A stretch of DNA of 64,000 nt from Chloroflexota bacterium. GTDB lineage: Bacteria > Chloroflexota > Anaerolineae > Anaerolineales > Villigracilaceae. The translations under genes and the position numbers were made by a program. The stretch lies in contig JACRBH010000150.1 in the NCBI GenBank assembly GCA_016234535.1, positions 1-64,000 on the forward strand, written 5' to 3'. Below are positions 26,001-33,934 of the stretch, piece after piece; the first letter of the stretch is position 1; each line of letters begins with the position of its first letter. The notes beneath the pieces are model-generated. The model saw nothing but the letters and a program-made list of their open reading frames with translations, searched no databases and was not told the DNA's origin.

Positions 26001-29000
26001 GCAATCATCGTTTTATCCTACCAACAGGAACTTATCCATCTGGAGCGCTGATCACTGATTTAAATGCAGATATCAGCGGCCTTAATGGGAAGATGTTGCC
26101 CGACCCAGGTGTGGATATTTCCTCCACCGGTGCGGGGCAGGCAAGTTTTGTAGTCAATACTCCTCATCCAACACCTATCACCAATGCACATTTATTTGTT
26201 GAAACAGTTGATGTCAATGGCAATGTTTTAAACGAGGAGGATATTCCGATCCCAACTCTTGAATCGGGACCGACCGTAATTACACGTACTTTTTCCGGCA
26301 CAGATAACATAATCCTTGTATTCTTTACAGATTCCCAAGGCAACATCATTGATAGTTCTGCACGCCCATTGGCATCCTTTGGGGCAGACCCGGCACCTGA
26401 AGCAAATTTAACCACAAGCAGTTGGATGACCGGTAAAGTCTCAATCATGGCTGCAACCATTGAGATTCCTGATCCCTGGAATATTGGCATTATTCAATCC
26501 GGCACAACTTTATATGCCACTCTGAATTTAGCCAATACCGGCCTTGGTGATCTGCGTTACTCATTAAGCGGATTTGATGGCAACCTAACACTCTCAACTG
26601 GCAGCCCAGCCGGCACGCTTGGACCTTCACAGACACATTCCTTCGGCCTTGCCATTGATACTGCTGGAATACCAGCCGGCTCATTTACCAAATCCTTGAC
26701 CTTGCGGACAAACGATCCGAATCATGGCACGGTTTCAATAAATATCGCGGGGACTGCTGGAACGGTCGTCGCTGGTAACGCCAGCGCATACGCAGTGAGT
26801 CAATACCATCCGTGGGATCAATATGTCTATGTACCAGGTCCACACAACCAGAATGATGTTGTTACATTTACGCATACACTTGCTGATGATCCAACGCGCA
26901 TGTTCCCGCTTTACCTTTATTCCGAAGATGGATCAAATCTGAAAGGTGTTGGCGAATACGGCGTGGATTTCAGCGGTCAAACCGCGCCGTTTAGCGTTTT
27001 CGGTACAGGCACAGATTCTGATTTAGCTGTTGCTTATGGAGAAACTAAGTACACCGATAACACACGCTCTGCACTGGCTTCCACTGCAAATAGCGGACAA
27101 CTCAATCTTGCGCTTGCAAGCTCTTCTGATTTTGCTAACGGTCAGGAAGTGCTGGTTATTCAAATTCAGGGCACAGGAGCAGGGCGCTACGAATTTGGAA
27201 CAATCGCTAACGTTTCAAGCAACACTCTGACGTTGAGCAAGAACCTTGCCAATACCTACACAGTTGGAGGGAACTCGAAAGTCCAAGTTATTCGCGTGAT
27301 GCAATATCATGATGTCACTGTTCAAAGCGGAGGTGTTCTCACGGCTCATGCTTGGGATGGAAATTCTGGGGGGGTCATTGCATTTCGTTCATCCGGCTTA
27401 ACATCAATTAATGCTGGTGGTGTATTAAATTCATCTGCAATAGGATTCAGAGGAGGAGTTGGTGGGGTAGATAGTCAAGCATACACTGGCGAAGGTACTC
27501 AAAGTCCCTCTGCTATGAATACTACAAATCCTCCTGGCAATGGCGGCGGAACTCAGCACGTTCATTGCGCTGGCGGTGGTAATGGCACTGCTGGAGGCAG
27601 TGGAGGCGCAAGCACAGTCGGAGACCCAGACGGAAATCCAGAATTAACAATAATGGTATTTGGCGGCGGCGGCGGGGCAGGTGCTGTTGATCCTGCAAGT
27701 GGTGCCGGTGTCGGAGGAATTGGTGGTGGGATTACCTTTATAGCATCAAGACAATTGATCGTTTCAGGAAATTTGCTAAGCACTGGTGGAAATGGAGGAA
27801 GTGTGCCTTCTACCGGTAGAAGTGGATGTGGCGGCGCAGGAGGTTCTATATTAATAAAATCCAAAGATATAACACTTGGAACAAATTTAGTATCTGCATC
27901 AGAAGGATTGAAAGGAACAGGAGGAACGTACAGTAATAGTGCAAATGGTGGTATGGGTCGTATTCGCATCGAATATAGCACTTTTACCGGCACAACAAAT
28001 CCCATAGCTAGTGTTCATCAAGTGAATTATTACAGCGTTACGGGACAAGATGCGCCATTTGGCGTATTTGGCAATAGCTCAGATAGTGACTTGACAGTAA
28101 CCACAGGTCAAACTGCTTACACAGATAACATCCGCTATGCACTAGCATCTACTGCATCAGCAGGACAAGCAAATATTACCTTATCCAACGTTACAGGGTT
28201 CGTGATTGGAAAAGAAGTATTGATCATTCAAAGTCAAGGTATAGGCGTGGGTAATTATGAGTTTGCGGCAATTACTAATATTAACGGGAACATATTTACA
28301 CTTTCAAAATCTTTAGCAAATACATATACGACCGGAGGGAACTCAAGAGCGCAAGTACTACTTGTTCCTCAATACAATAATTTAACCGTGCAAAGTGGCA
28401 GTATATTAACTTGCCATAATTGGGATGGCAATACTGGTGGTATCATCGCTTTTAGAGTAAGTGGCAGTACGAATATTCTTGGCACAATTTTAGCAAGCGG
28501 CAATCCTGCTACAAATCAAACTGGGGGAATAGGAAGTGGTTTCGCAGGTGGAAATGGAACCATTAACTCATCTCAACCCGCTTATTATGGTGAAGGAATA
28601 ACAGGTGCGGCTGCACTAGCAACAAGTGGGGTATCTAATGGAAACGGAGGAGGCGGCGGCAGAGGAAGCTATACTCAAAATAGTCCTGCTCATGATGGGG
28701 CAGGTGGAGGTGGTGGAAATTCCACAATTGGTGGAACAGGACTAGGAAATAACCATGCATGGGAAGCTTCAGGAGGAATAACTGCTGGAAATACTAGTTT
28801 ATCCAATATAGTTTTTGGAGGCGGGGGTGGAGGGGGAAGTAGTTATAACGCTGGTGGTGGTGGCGGTGGTGGTGGTGGGATTGTCTTTCTATTCTCAAGG
28901 ATAATCGATATTACCGGCACTGTTAATTTGAATGGAGGAAATGGATCTGGTACTTGGGGGTCTGGCGGAGGGGGAGCTGGCGGTTCTGCATTAATTAGTG

Positions 29001-32000
29001 GGCAAACTATAAATATTGGTAACAATCTAATAACTGCAACCGGTGCGCCAGCAATTGGATCAGATGGCGCTGTCGGTGGTGATGGTCGCATTCGCATTGA
29101 ATACACTTATCTTAATGGAACAGCCAATCCCTCTGCCAGCACACAACAAGTCAATTATTTCAATTTGACCGGCTCCGCTACAGGCAACCTTTATATTCCA
29201 GATTCTATTCCGAATAACAACAACATCCGCTATCAGTTGCTTTATGGTCAACGCGGCTCAAATACAACTGGTGGGGACCAAACCTTCTCTGCACATCTTC
29301 CTAACCGCCAATACAGTACTATCAACATGAGCGCATTAATCGAACGCGTGGCCGGCAGTGGCTCCACTTTTAATTTCTGCCTTGATATTGGCAACGATGG
29401 TATCTGTGAATATACAGCTAATAATCAAACCTTTATTGGTCCGGTGCGATTGGATTCAACAAATTTTGCAAATGCGTTGAATGCATATATTACAGCACAA
29501 CAGAGCAGTGCAAACACCCTGGTCATTCCCATTCGAGTCAACATTGACACGCCAGCGGATATTTTCCTGTTCAACCTGATAGGTTCAGTAGGCAACGACA
29601 CAGACCTCCAACCATCTGCACCTGTAATTACTCCTCCTAATGGCAACCCGCCGAGCAATATCCCCGAAGGTTCGTTGGTAGATCTCAGTTCAACGATCAC
29701 CAACCATGGCTCATATAAAGCTGAAAATTTCACAGTTGGTTTTTATCTAGGTGATCCAGCAGCAGGCGGCACATTGATCGGGTCAACATTTGTCAGTTCA
29801 CTGGCTGCAGGAGAAACGTCAGCGGCGCAAACAGTGGATTGGAATACCTCCGGCCTATTGGGCGGCCAAACAATTTTTGTCAAAGCAGATGTATCAGATA
29901 GCCTCCACGAGTCGAACGAAACTAACAACATTGCCTCATCACCGTCTATCGTCAAGAAAAAGGCTGATCTGGTCATGACTAATATCTCTGTACCTAATGT
30001 CCGCCAGAACGAAACCGGCGTAGCTGGTGTGACAGTCAAAAATGATGGGCAAGCGGATGTCACCGGAACAGTCGTTAAGTTGTATCTTGGAACCGATGAT
30101 ACTGGAACTGTATTGGGAAGCACGACTCTTGATGTGCCTCAAGGACAAAGCACTTCAGGGCAAATTGCCTTCTCAATCAATGCCGCCGGCCCCCACCCCA
30201 TTTTTGTGAAAGCCGATCCGGATAATCTTGTATTGGAAGCAAGCGAAACAAATAACACCGCGTCAGCAAATACTCTCATCGGCTGGGACAGTCTTTCTAT
30301 TGATACAGGTGGCAACAACGACATTCTATATGATGCGGTTTCAAGCGAAGGATATGGCCGTCTCACACAGGGAACGGCAGTCACAACTTGCGGCACAAAT
30401 CCTGAACAATCCTACCGTCAGGCCGGCAGCGCAGAAAGTTTGGATTATCAATTTGATAACCTGCTGCCAGACCGGTACTATCATCTTGACCTTACCTTTG
30501 TAGTTTGCAGCGGTACTCGCAATGTGAAATTACGAATTGAAGATCAGCCGATCTCAGAGCCAGGCGATGATCCGCTTAACCCAGTTATTGACAGGGAGAT
30601 CCATATCACCGATCAGGTTCAGACAGTATCCCTCCTGCTCAAACCAACCGATTACACTGACGGAAAAGTCAAACTATCCATCATTCGTTCCAGCGGGTTA
30701 AGCGGACCAATGGTGAATCTGATCGGGTTATCCGAGGTCCAATATTGCAGTGTGGACAGCGGCCCAGGTGAACAGCCCTGGTCTCCTACGAATAATTGTG
30801 GTTTCGATCCTTCCGCGACATCAGATGGATTCAATGGCTGGGGAACCGCACCTCATCAGACAGTGCGTTTCAGCGAAACTGGACAGGTAAAATACAAGTT
30901 CTCATCACTAGATCCAGCCAAGGATTACAACGTCAGGTTGACATTCTTTGAAGGAGACGCTGCGGGTCGAAATGAGCAGCTTCTCTTCGACGCAACATCA
31001 TCGCAAACAATCAACCTAAGTTCCACACCTGGATCGGTTTTGATAGCCATTCCATCTTCCACATATAGTGATGGAGAGGTCACACTTACCATCAACGAAA
31101 TAAACGGTGACAGCGCTGTTATCAGTGAGGTTGTTCTGGAAGAAAACACAGGCGGCAGCCCTATTCCCCAGCCTCCAACACCAACACCTACATTCACCCC
31201 AACCTTTACACCATCGCCAACGCCAACAAATACTCCGCTTCCAATCGTTCCGCAGGTTACATTATCCGCCTTCGGCGCCAGCTGGTCCGGGCCAAGTGTT
31301 CAAATCAATTGGAGCACAACCACGGAGATCAACAACTCCGACTTTGTTCTGTATCGGTCGCCTGACACTCTGGCATGGGCTGAAGTTGCGACTGTCCACA
31401 GCAACAGGCCTTGTGGAAACTACGCAAGCACATCCCCGGTCAATTATTCATACACCGATACGGCTGTCAACGGAGGCAGCACATATTATTACAGATTGCA
31501 GTTCTCAGGGGCGGGATGCGGCGGTCATTCGGTCATGTCAGCACAGATGGTAAGCGCCCTGCCGACACCCGCTGAGTTTGTCAAGACTGACCCGCTAAAC
31601 AATGCGATCAATCAAAATCTCAACCTGATGTTAAGCTGGGAGGCAAGTGCCCAGGCAACTTCATATGAATATTGCTTCGACACAACGAATGATAATGATT
31701 GCTCTTCCTGGATAAATAACGGGAATTCCACAACCAAGTCACTAAGCGGATTGTCAGCGGGCACCACATACTACTGGCAGGTTCGGGCCGTCAACATAGG
31801 CGGAATGACATATGCCAATAATGAGATATGGTGGTCATTTACCACATTGAGCGATATGCCGCCAGCTGTGCTTGGCATTACTCGTGCCAGCGCAGATCCG
31901 ACCAATGCAGCCAGCGTGAACTTCACAGTCACATTCTCCGAATCTGTGACTGGAGTGGATAAGTTCGACTTCAACCTGGTCACCCCTGGCGAGATCTCTG

Positions 32001-33571
32001 GCGCAACGATCACAAGCGTAGGCGGTTCTGGTGCCACGCGCACCGTGGTGGTTGGCACTGGCACTGGTTCCGGTTCAATCCACATTGACTTGATCGATAA
32101 CGACACCATCAAGGATGTGTCGCTCAACAAGCTGGGCGGCGTGGGTCTCACAAATGGCGACTTCATCACTGGCGAATCCTACACGATTGATAAAACACCT
32201 CCAACTGTCGTCTCCATCGTGCGTGCCTCCCCAAATCCCAACGGCTCAGCTAGTGTGAACTTCACAGTCACATTCTCCGAAGTTGTATCTGCTGTGGATA
32301 AATTCGACTTCCTCCCAGTCACGACCGGCACACTCACTGATGTGACGGTTATAAGTGTTGGAGGAGCAGGCGTAACCCGCACCGTGACCGTCAGTACCGG
32401 CACAGGTGTTAGCACCGGCGTCAATTCTGGTACCCTGCGCCTCGATCTGATTGATAACGACACGATTCAGGATGGGGTACTCAACAAATTAGGTGGAATA
32501 GGCACGGCGAATGGAGACTTCACTTCTGGTGAAATCTATTCCATCGAAAAACCACCCGCGTCAGTCATTTCGATCTCGCGCACATCCGCCACTCCCACCG
32601 GCTCCTCCCTGGTTGGCTTTACAGTCACGTTCTCTGAAGCCGTGACTGGGGTGGATAGGTTTGACTTCAGCCTGGTCACCACCGACACTCTTTCCGGGGT
32701 CGCGATCCAAAGCGTGGGAGGCACAGGCATAACCCGCACCGTCACGGTCAATACCGGAACAGGTTCCGGCACACTCCACCTGGATTTGATTGACAACGAC
32801 ACCATCAAGGATGCAGCCAACAAACCATTGGGTGGAGTTGGTCTGGGCAATGGCAATTTCACTTCGGGCGCGACCTACACGATTGAAAAAACACCACCAT
32901 CCGTGCTTTCGATTGTACGGTCTTCAGCCAACCCCACTGGAGCCGCCAGCGTAAAATACACAGTCACCTTCTCCGAAGCCGTCGTAGGGGTGGACATGCT
33001 TGACTTCAATGTAGTCGCGACCGGCACCCTCTCTGGCGTAACAATCACCAGCCTGACTGGGACTGGCACCACACGCACTCTGACTCTGAGTACAGGCACA
33101 ACTGGCTCCGGCACGATCCATGTGGATCTGATCGACAACGACTCCATCAAGGATACAATCTTGAACCCACTAGGCGGTGTTGGGGCAACAAATGGCAACT
33201 TCACCTCCGGTGAAACCTACACAATCGACAAAACAGCGCCAATCGTGGTTTCGATCGTGCGGGCAAGTCCGGATCCCACAAACGCGGCGAGTGTGACCTT
33301 CCTTGTGACCTTCTCCAAGGCAGTCACAGGCGTGGACAAGTTTGACTTCAGCCTGGTACTCACAGATACCCTCACTAGCGCAACTGTCACAAGCGTGGGC
33401 GGCACAGGTACAACACGCACCGTCACGGTCAATACAGGCACAGGTTCCGGCACGCTCCGCCTGGATCTAATTGACAACAACACCATTAAGGATTCCTTCA
33501 CCAACCTGCTGGGAGGGCCGGGTCTTCTCAATGGAGATTTCAGACTTGGAGAGACCTATACCGTTCGCTAA
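23084..33571 (+). CDS. Giant secreted protein with binary-toxin-B-like region, CARDB and tandem Ig-like domains
   Basis: 3495 residues from the ATG at 23084 (CAGGAGG site, then signal peptide ending near TPVVAQE). Visible modules: a Thr/Pro-rich linker; calcium-binding DxDxDG loops near 185-310 (DTDNDGLTDSEE, DGDFDGVPDNAE); a region near 335-760 resembling the protective-antigen/binary-toxin B heptamerisation and pore domains (PFVAAFPEPEVEV; Ser/Thr-rich GTSSTKGTSTS; ADLRFTYNIVNNGTEYAREV), interrupted by an insert with a hydrophobic stretch; another calcium loop near 854; two related Gly-rich modules (about 1300-1645 and 1654-2022); two CARDB domains (about 2170-2400); malectin-like sandwiches; a Thr/Pro linker; FN3-like; five tandem Ig-like repeats (about 2925-3495). 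It has no SLH or other C-terminal anchor. Confidence 0.75.
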   Translation: MTQKKSNRLAVKAITIIALICILTTSIQPTPVVAQEIPTATTTPEVSAPSSTATTLPPEVPVLTETPPPPTLMPSIILEATAEMAKTFDFSAAGEGTYFRALVSLNQPHDLARLEEWNIKVLEKYDGYAYVMADNVQLEKLARLGFDPSEVNSLEYMAYVYNAMKGASIMSAEDLISSPQKLISLSSVDTDNDGLTDSEEAWWCTDPNKENSDFDGTPSSNDPNDSDEVNAILKGITSYGPPFAMWPNFKPHHADGDCQDGDFDGVPDNAELYMIGTSPQRESSDLDKFDDGQELFGVTYCPGTSGPCGYGILPRAEDAAFVSANLPAWVKEPGNSPFVAAFPEPEVEVVPSSLNLTRVATITTSEGTMQGTEKTYGTSSTKGTSTSVADTVTWNQWEEVSHTTPDMASSNLKFYTSRQVDPNLGAMAIIGLAGVAATLMAGAAPAQEANMNIGDRICQKSGFVRDWLMGCNYHRWLYGPPINTGQNITNVTKNYVQQTYNVTKCNVSAENQSLATCGNLAVGVYSPNSSQTIAGQSPTTNSQDLMLGQSGTGYYLNSNNQLILQPQYLGTYPVPAPTTTISQGKEWGGSHTTTSTQYEEQTISESSTKQYSQTWENAQSSDTNHSADLRFTYNIVNNGTEYAREVTSLTFNIYIGNNPNPAYTYVAVGATGQIAKVENLFPGDSLTYTSNPIELTLDEMRAIDEGAPIRIVMEDISFGQDQVFYLDALNGSVTVAMEDGYDDLDETVDTYLVPVWDPSDTVQDVAKRYFPVIEDADSNLLAVFTPELASNIPSGCVQDTTIAPASNTMVYCKHALTGTSWWNFYLSDGLSYSGVFKDTSAAPNTAMLVRIVSDRDLDGYNDRNEIKLGMNPDDPAEHPAPNLLAGYTKSCTDNDCTLCMTFQNLGNYDAYGIEAVLYSPDGLATITNNTIGGSGRVPAGTKVVIGPTDTFQYTTSAGAAEPVIIVSYNDPQGNHRFILPTGTYPSGALITDLNADISGLNGKMLPDPGVDISSTGAGQASFVVNTPHPTPITNAHLFVETVDVNGNVLNEEDIPIPTLESGPTVITRTFSGTDNIILVFFTDSQGNIIDSSARPLASFGADPAPEANLTTSSWMTGKVSIMAATIEIPDPWNIGIIQSGTTLYATLNLANTGLGDLRYSLSGFDGNLTLSTGSPAGTLGPSQTHSFGLAIDTAGIPAGSFTKSLTLRTNDPNHGTVSINIAGTAGTVVAGNASAYAVSQYHPWDQYVYVPGPHNQNDVVTFTHTLADDPTRMFPLYLYSEDGSNLKGVGEYGVDFSGQTAPFSVFGTGTDSDLAVAYGETKYTDNTRSALASTANSGQLNLALASSSDFANGQEVLVIQIQGTGAGRYEFGTIANVSSNTLTLSKNLANTYTVGGNSKVQVIRVMQYHDVTVQSGGVLTAHAWDGNSGGVIAFRSSGLTSINAGGVLNSSAIGFRGGVGGVDSQAYTGEGTQSPSAMNTTNPPGNGGGTQHVHCAGGGNGTAGGSGGASTVGDPDGNPELTIMVFGGGGGAGAVDPASGAGVGGIGGGITFIASRQLIVSGNLLSTGGNGGSVPSTGRSGCGGAGGSILIKSKDITLGTNLVSASEGLKGTGGTYSNSANGGMGRIRIEYSTFTGTTNPIASVHQVNYYSVTGQDAPFGVFGNSSDSDLTVTTGQTAYTDNIRYALASTASAGQANITLSNVTGFVIGKEVLIIQSQGIGVGNYEFAAITNINGNIFTLSKSLANTYTTGGNSRAQVLLVPQYNNLTVQSGSILTCHNWDGNTGGIIAFRVSGSTNILGTILASGNPATNQTGGIGSGFAGGNGTINSSQPAYYGEGITGAAALATSGVSNGNGGGGGRGSYTQNSPAHDGAGGGGGNSTIGGTGLGNNHAWEASGGITAGNTSLSNIVFGGGGGGGSSYNAGGGGGGGGGIVFLFSRIIDITGTVNLNGGNGSGTWGSGGGGAGGSALISGQTINIGNNLITATGAPAIGSDGAVGGDGRIRIEYTYLNGTANPSASTQQVNYFNLTGSATGNLYIPDSIPNNNNIRYQLLYGQRGSNTTGGDQTFSAHLPNRQYSTINMSALIERVAGSGSTFNFCLDIGNDGICEYTANNQTFIGPVRLDSTNFANALNAYITAQQSSANTLVIPIRVNIDTPADIFLFNLIGSVGNDTDLQPSAPVITPPNGNPPSNIPEGSLVDLSSTITNHGSYKAENFTVGFYLGDPAAGGTLIGSTFVSSLAAGETSAAQTVDWNTSGLLGGQTIFVKADVSDSLHESNETNNIASSPSIVKKKADLVMTNISVPNVRQNETGVAGVTVKNDGQADVTGTVVKLYLGTDDTGTVLGSTTLDVPQGQSTSGQIAFSINAAGPHPIFVKADPDNLVLEASETNNTASANTLIGWDSLSIDTGGNNDILYDAVSSEGYGRLTQGTAVTTCGTNPEQSYRQAGSAESLDYQFDNLLPDRYYHLDLTFVVCSGTRNVKLRIEDQPISEPGDDPLNPVIDREIHITDQVQTVSLLLKPTDYTDGKVKLSIIRSSGLSGPMVNLIGLSEVQYCSVDSGPGEQPWSPTNNCGFDPSATSDGFNGWGTAPHQTVRFSETGQVKYKFSSLDPAKDYNVRLTFFEGDAAGRNEQLLFDATSSQTINLSSTPGSVLIAIPSSTYSDGEVTLTINEINGDSAVISEVVLEENTGGSPIPQPPTPTPTFTPTFTPSPTPTNTPLPIVPQVTLSAFGASWSGPSVQINWSTTTEINNSDFVLYRSPDTLAWAEVATVHSNRPCGNYASTSPVNYSYTDTAVNGGSTYYYRLQFSGAGCGGHSVMSAQMVSALPTPAEFVKTDPLNNAINQNLNLMLSWEASAQATSYEYCFDTTNDNDCSSWINNGNSTTKSLSGLSAGTTYYWQVRAVNIGGMTYANNEIWWSFTTLSDMPPAVLGITRASADPTNAASVNFTVTFSESVTGVDKFDFNLVTPGEISGATITSVGGSGATRTVVVGTGTGSGSIHIDLIDNDTIKDVSLNKLGGVGLTNGDFITGESYTIDKTPPTVVSIVRASPNPNGSASVNFTVTFSEVVSAVDKFDFLPVTTGTLTDVTVISVGGAGVTRTVTVSTGTGVSTGVNSGTLRLDLIDNDTIQDGVLNKLGGIGTANGDFTSGEIYSIEKPPASVISISRTSATPTGSSLVGFTVTFSEAVTGVDRFDFSLVTTDTLSGVAIQSVGGTGITRTVTVNTGTGSGTLHLDLIDNDTIKDAANKPLGGVGLGNGNFTSGATYTIEKTPPSVLSIVRSSANPTGAASVKYTVTFSEAVVGVDMLDFNVVATGTLSGVTITSLTGTGTTRTLTLSTGTTGSGTIHVDLIDNDSIKDTILNPLGGVGATNGNFTSGETYTIDKTAPIVVSIVRASPDPTNAASVTFLVTFSKAVTGVDKFDFSLVLTDTLTSATVTSVGGTGTTRTVTVNTGTGSGTLRLDLIDNNTIKDSFTNLLGGPGLLNGDFRLGETYTVR

Positions 33572-33581
33572 TTCACATTCC

Positions 33582-33615
33582 TATTTGGGCTGTCTCATAT
33601 GAGGCAGCCCAAATA
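33582..33615. terminator. Hairpin after the giant protein gene, possible terminator
   Basis: TATTTGGGCTGTCTC (33582-33596) pairs with 33601-33615 with one G-U pair and a 4-base loop. The following bases are A-rich rather than T-rich, so termination efficiency is uncertain. Confidence 0.55.
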
Positions 33616-33831
33616 AATAAAAATTCATATAAGGAAGGGGAGGTTCCAGCCTTGTTCATAGTATTGTGAAGTTCACAAGACTATATAAAAATAACAAACA
33701 ACCCAGTTGTAATAATCCCGGGTTTTTGCTAAGATAATTATGGAGAAGCACCATACAAGGATTCTTCGGGATGTGGCATGAAATAATAATTCCATCTTTT
33801 CCTGTATTTAAAATTCAGGCAGCCATGATGT

Positions 33832-33906
33832 GATAACTTAACTTGGACGCTTACGAGTTATCAAGGAGCAAATAGCGAAACCGGCCTATTGTGGCCGGTT
33901 TTGTTT
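33832..33906 (+). ncRNA. Structured 5' leader element, copy 2
   Basis: GATAACT (33832-33838) pairs with AGTTATC (33856-33862). The loop contains TTGGACGCTT, then GGAGCAAATAGCGAAACC follows, then hairpin AACCGGCC (33879-33886) with GGCCGGTT (33893-33900) and a TTGTTT run. Apart from changed but compensated stems this matches the leader at 7803-7896. It precedes an SLH-anchored secreted protein. A conserved regulatory RNA is likely; its ligand is unknown. Confidence 0.5.
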
Positions 33907-33934
33907 CTCCAATCTCTTGCATTGGGAGGGCTCA

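Noticed and set aside
27562-29106. Proline-rich minus-strand ORFs opposite the giant protein
   Set aside because: They are complements of glycine-rich coding repeats (GGN read as NCC) and lack starts with binding sites.
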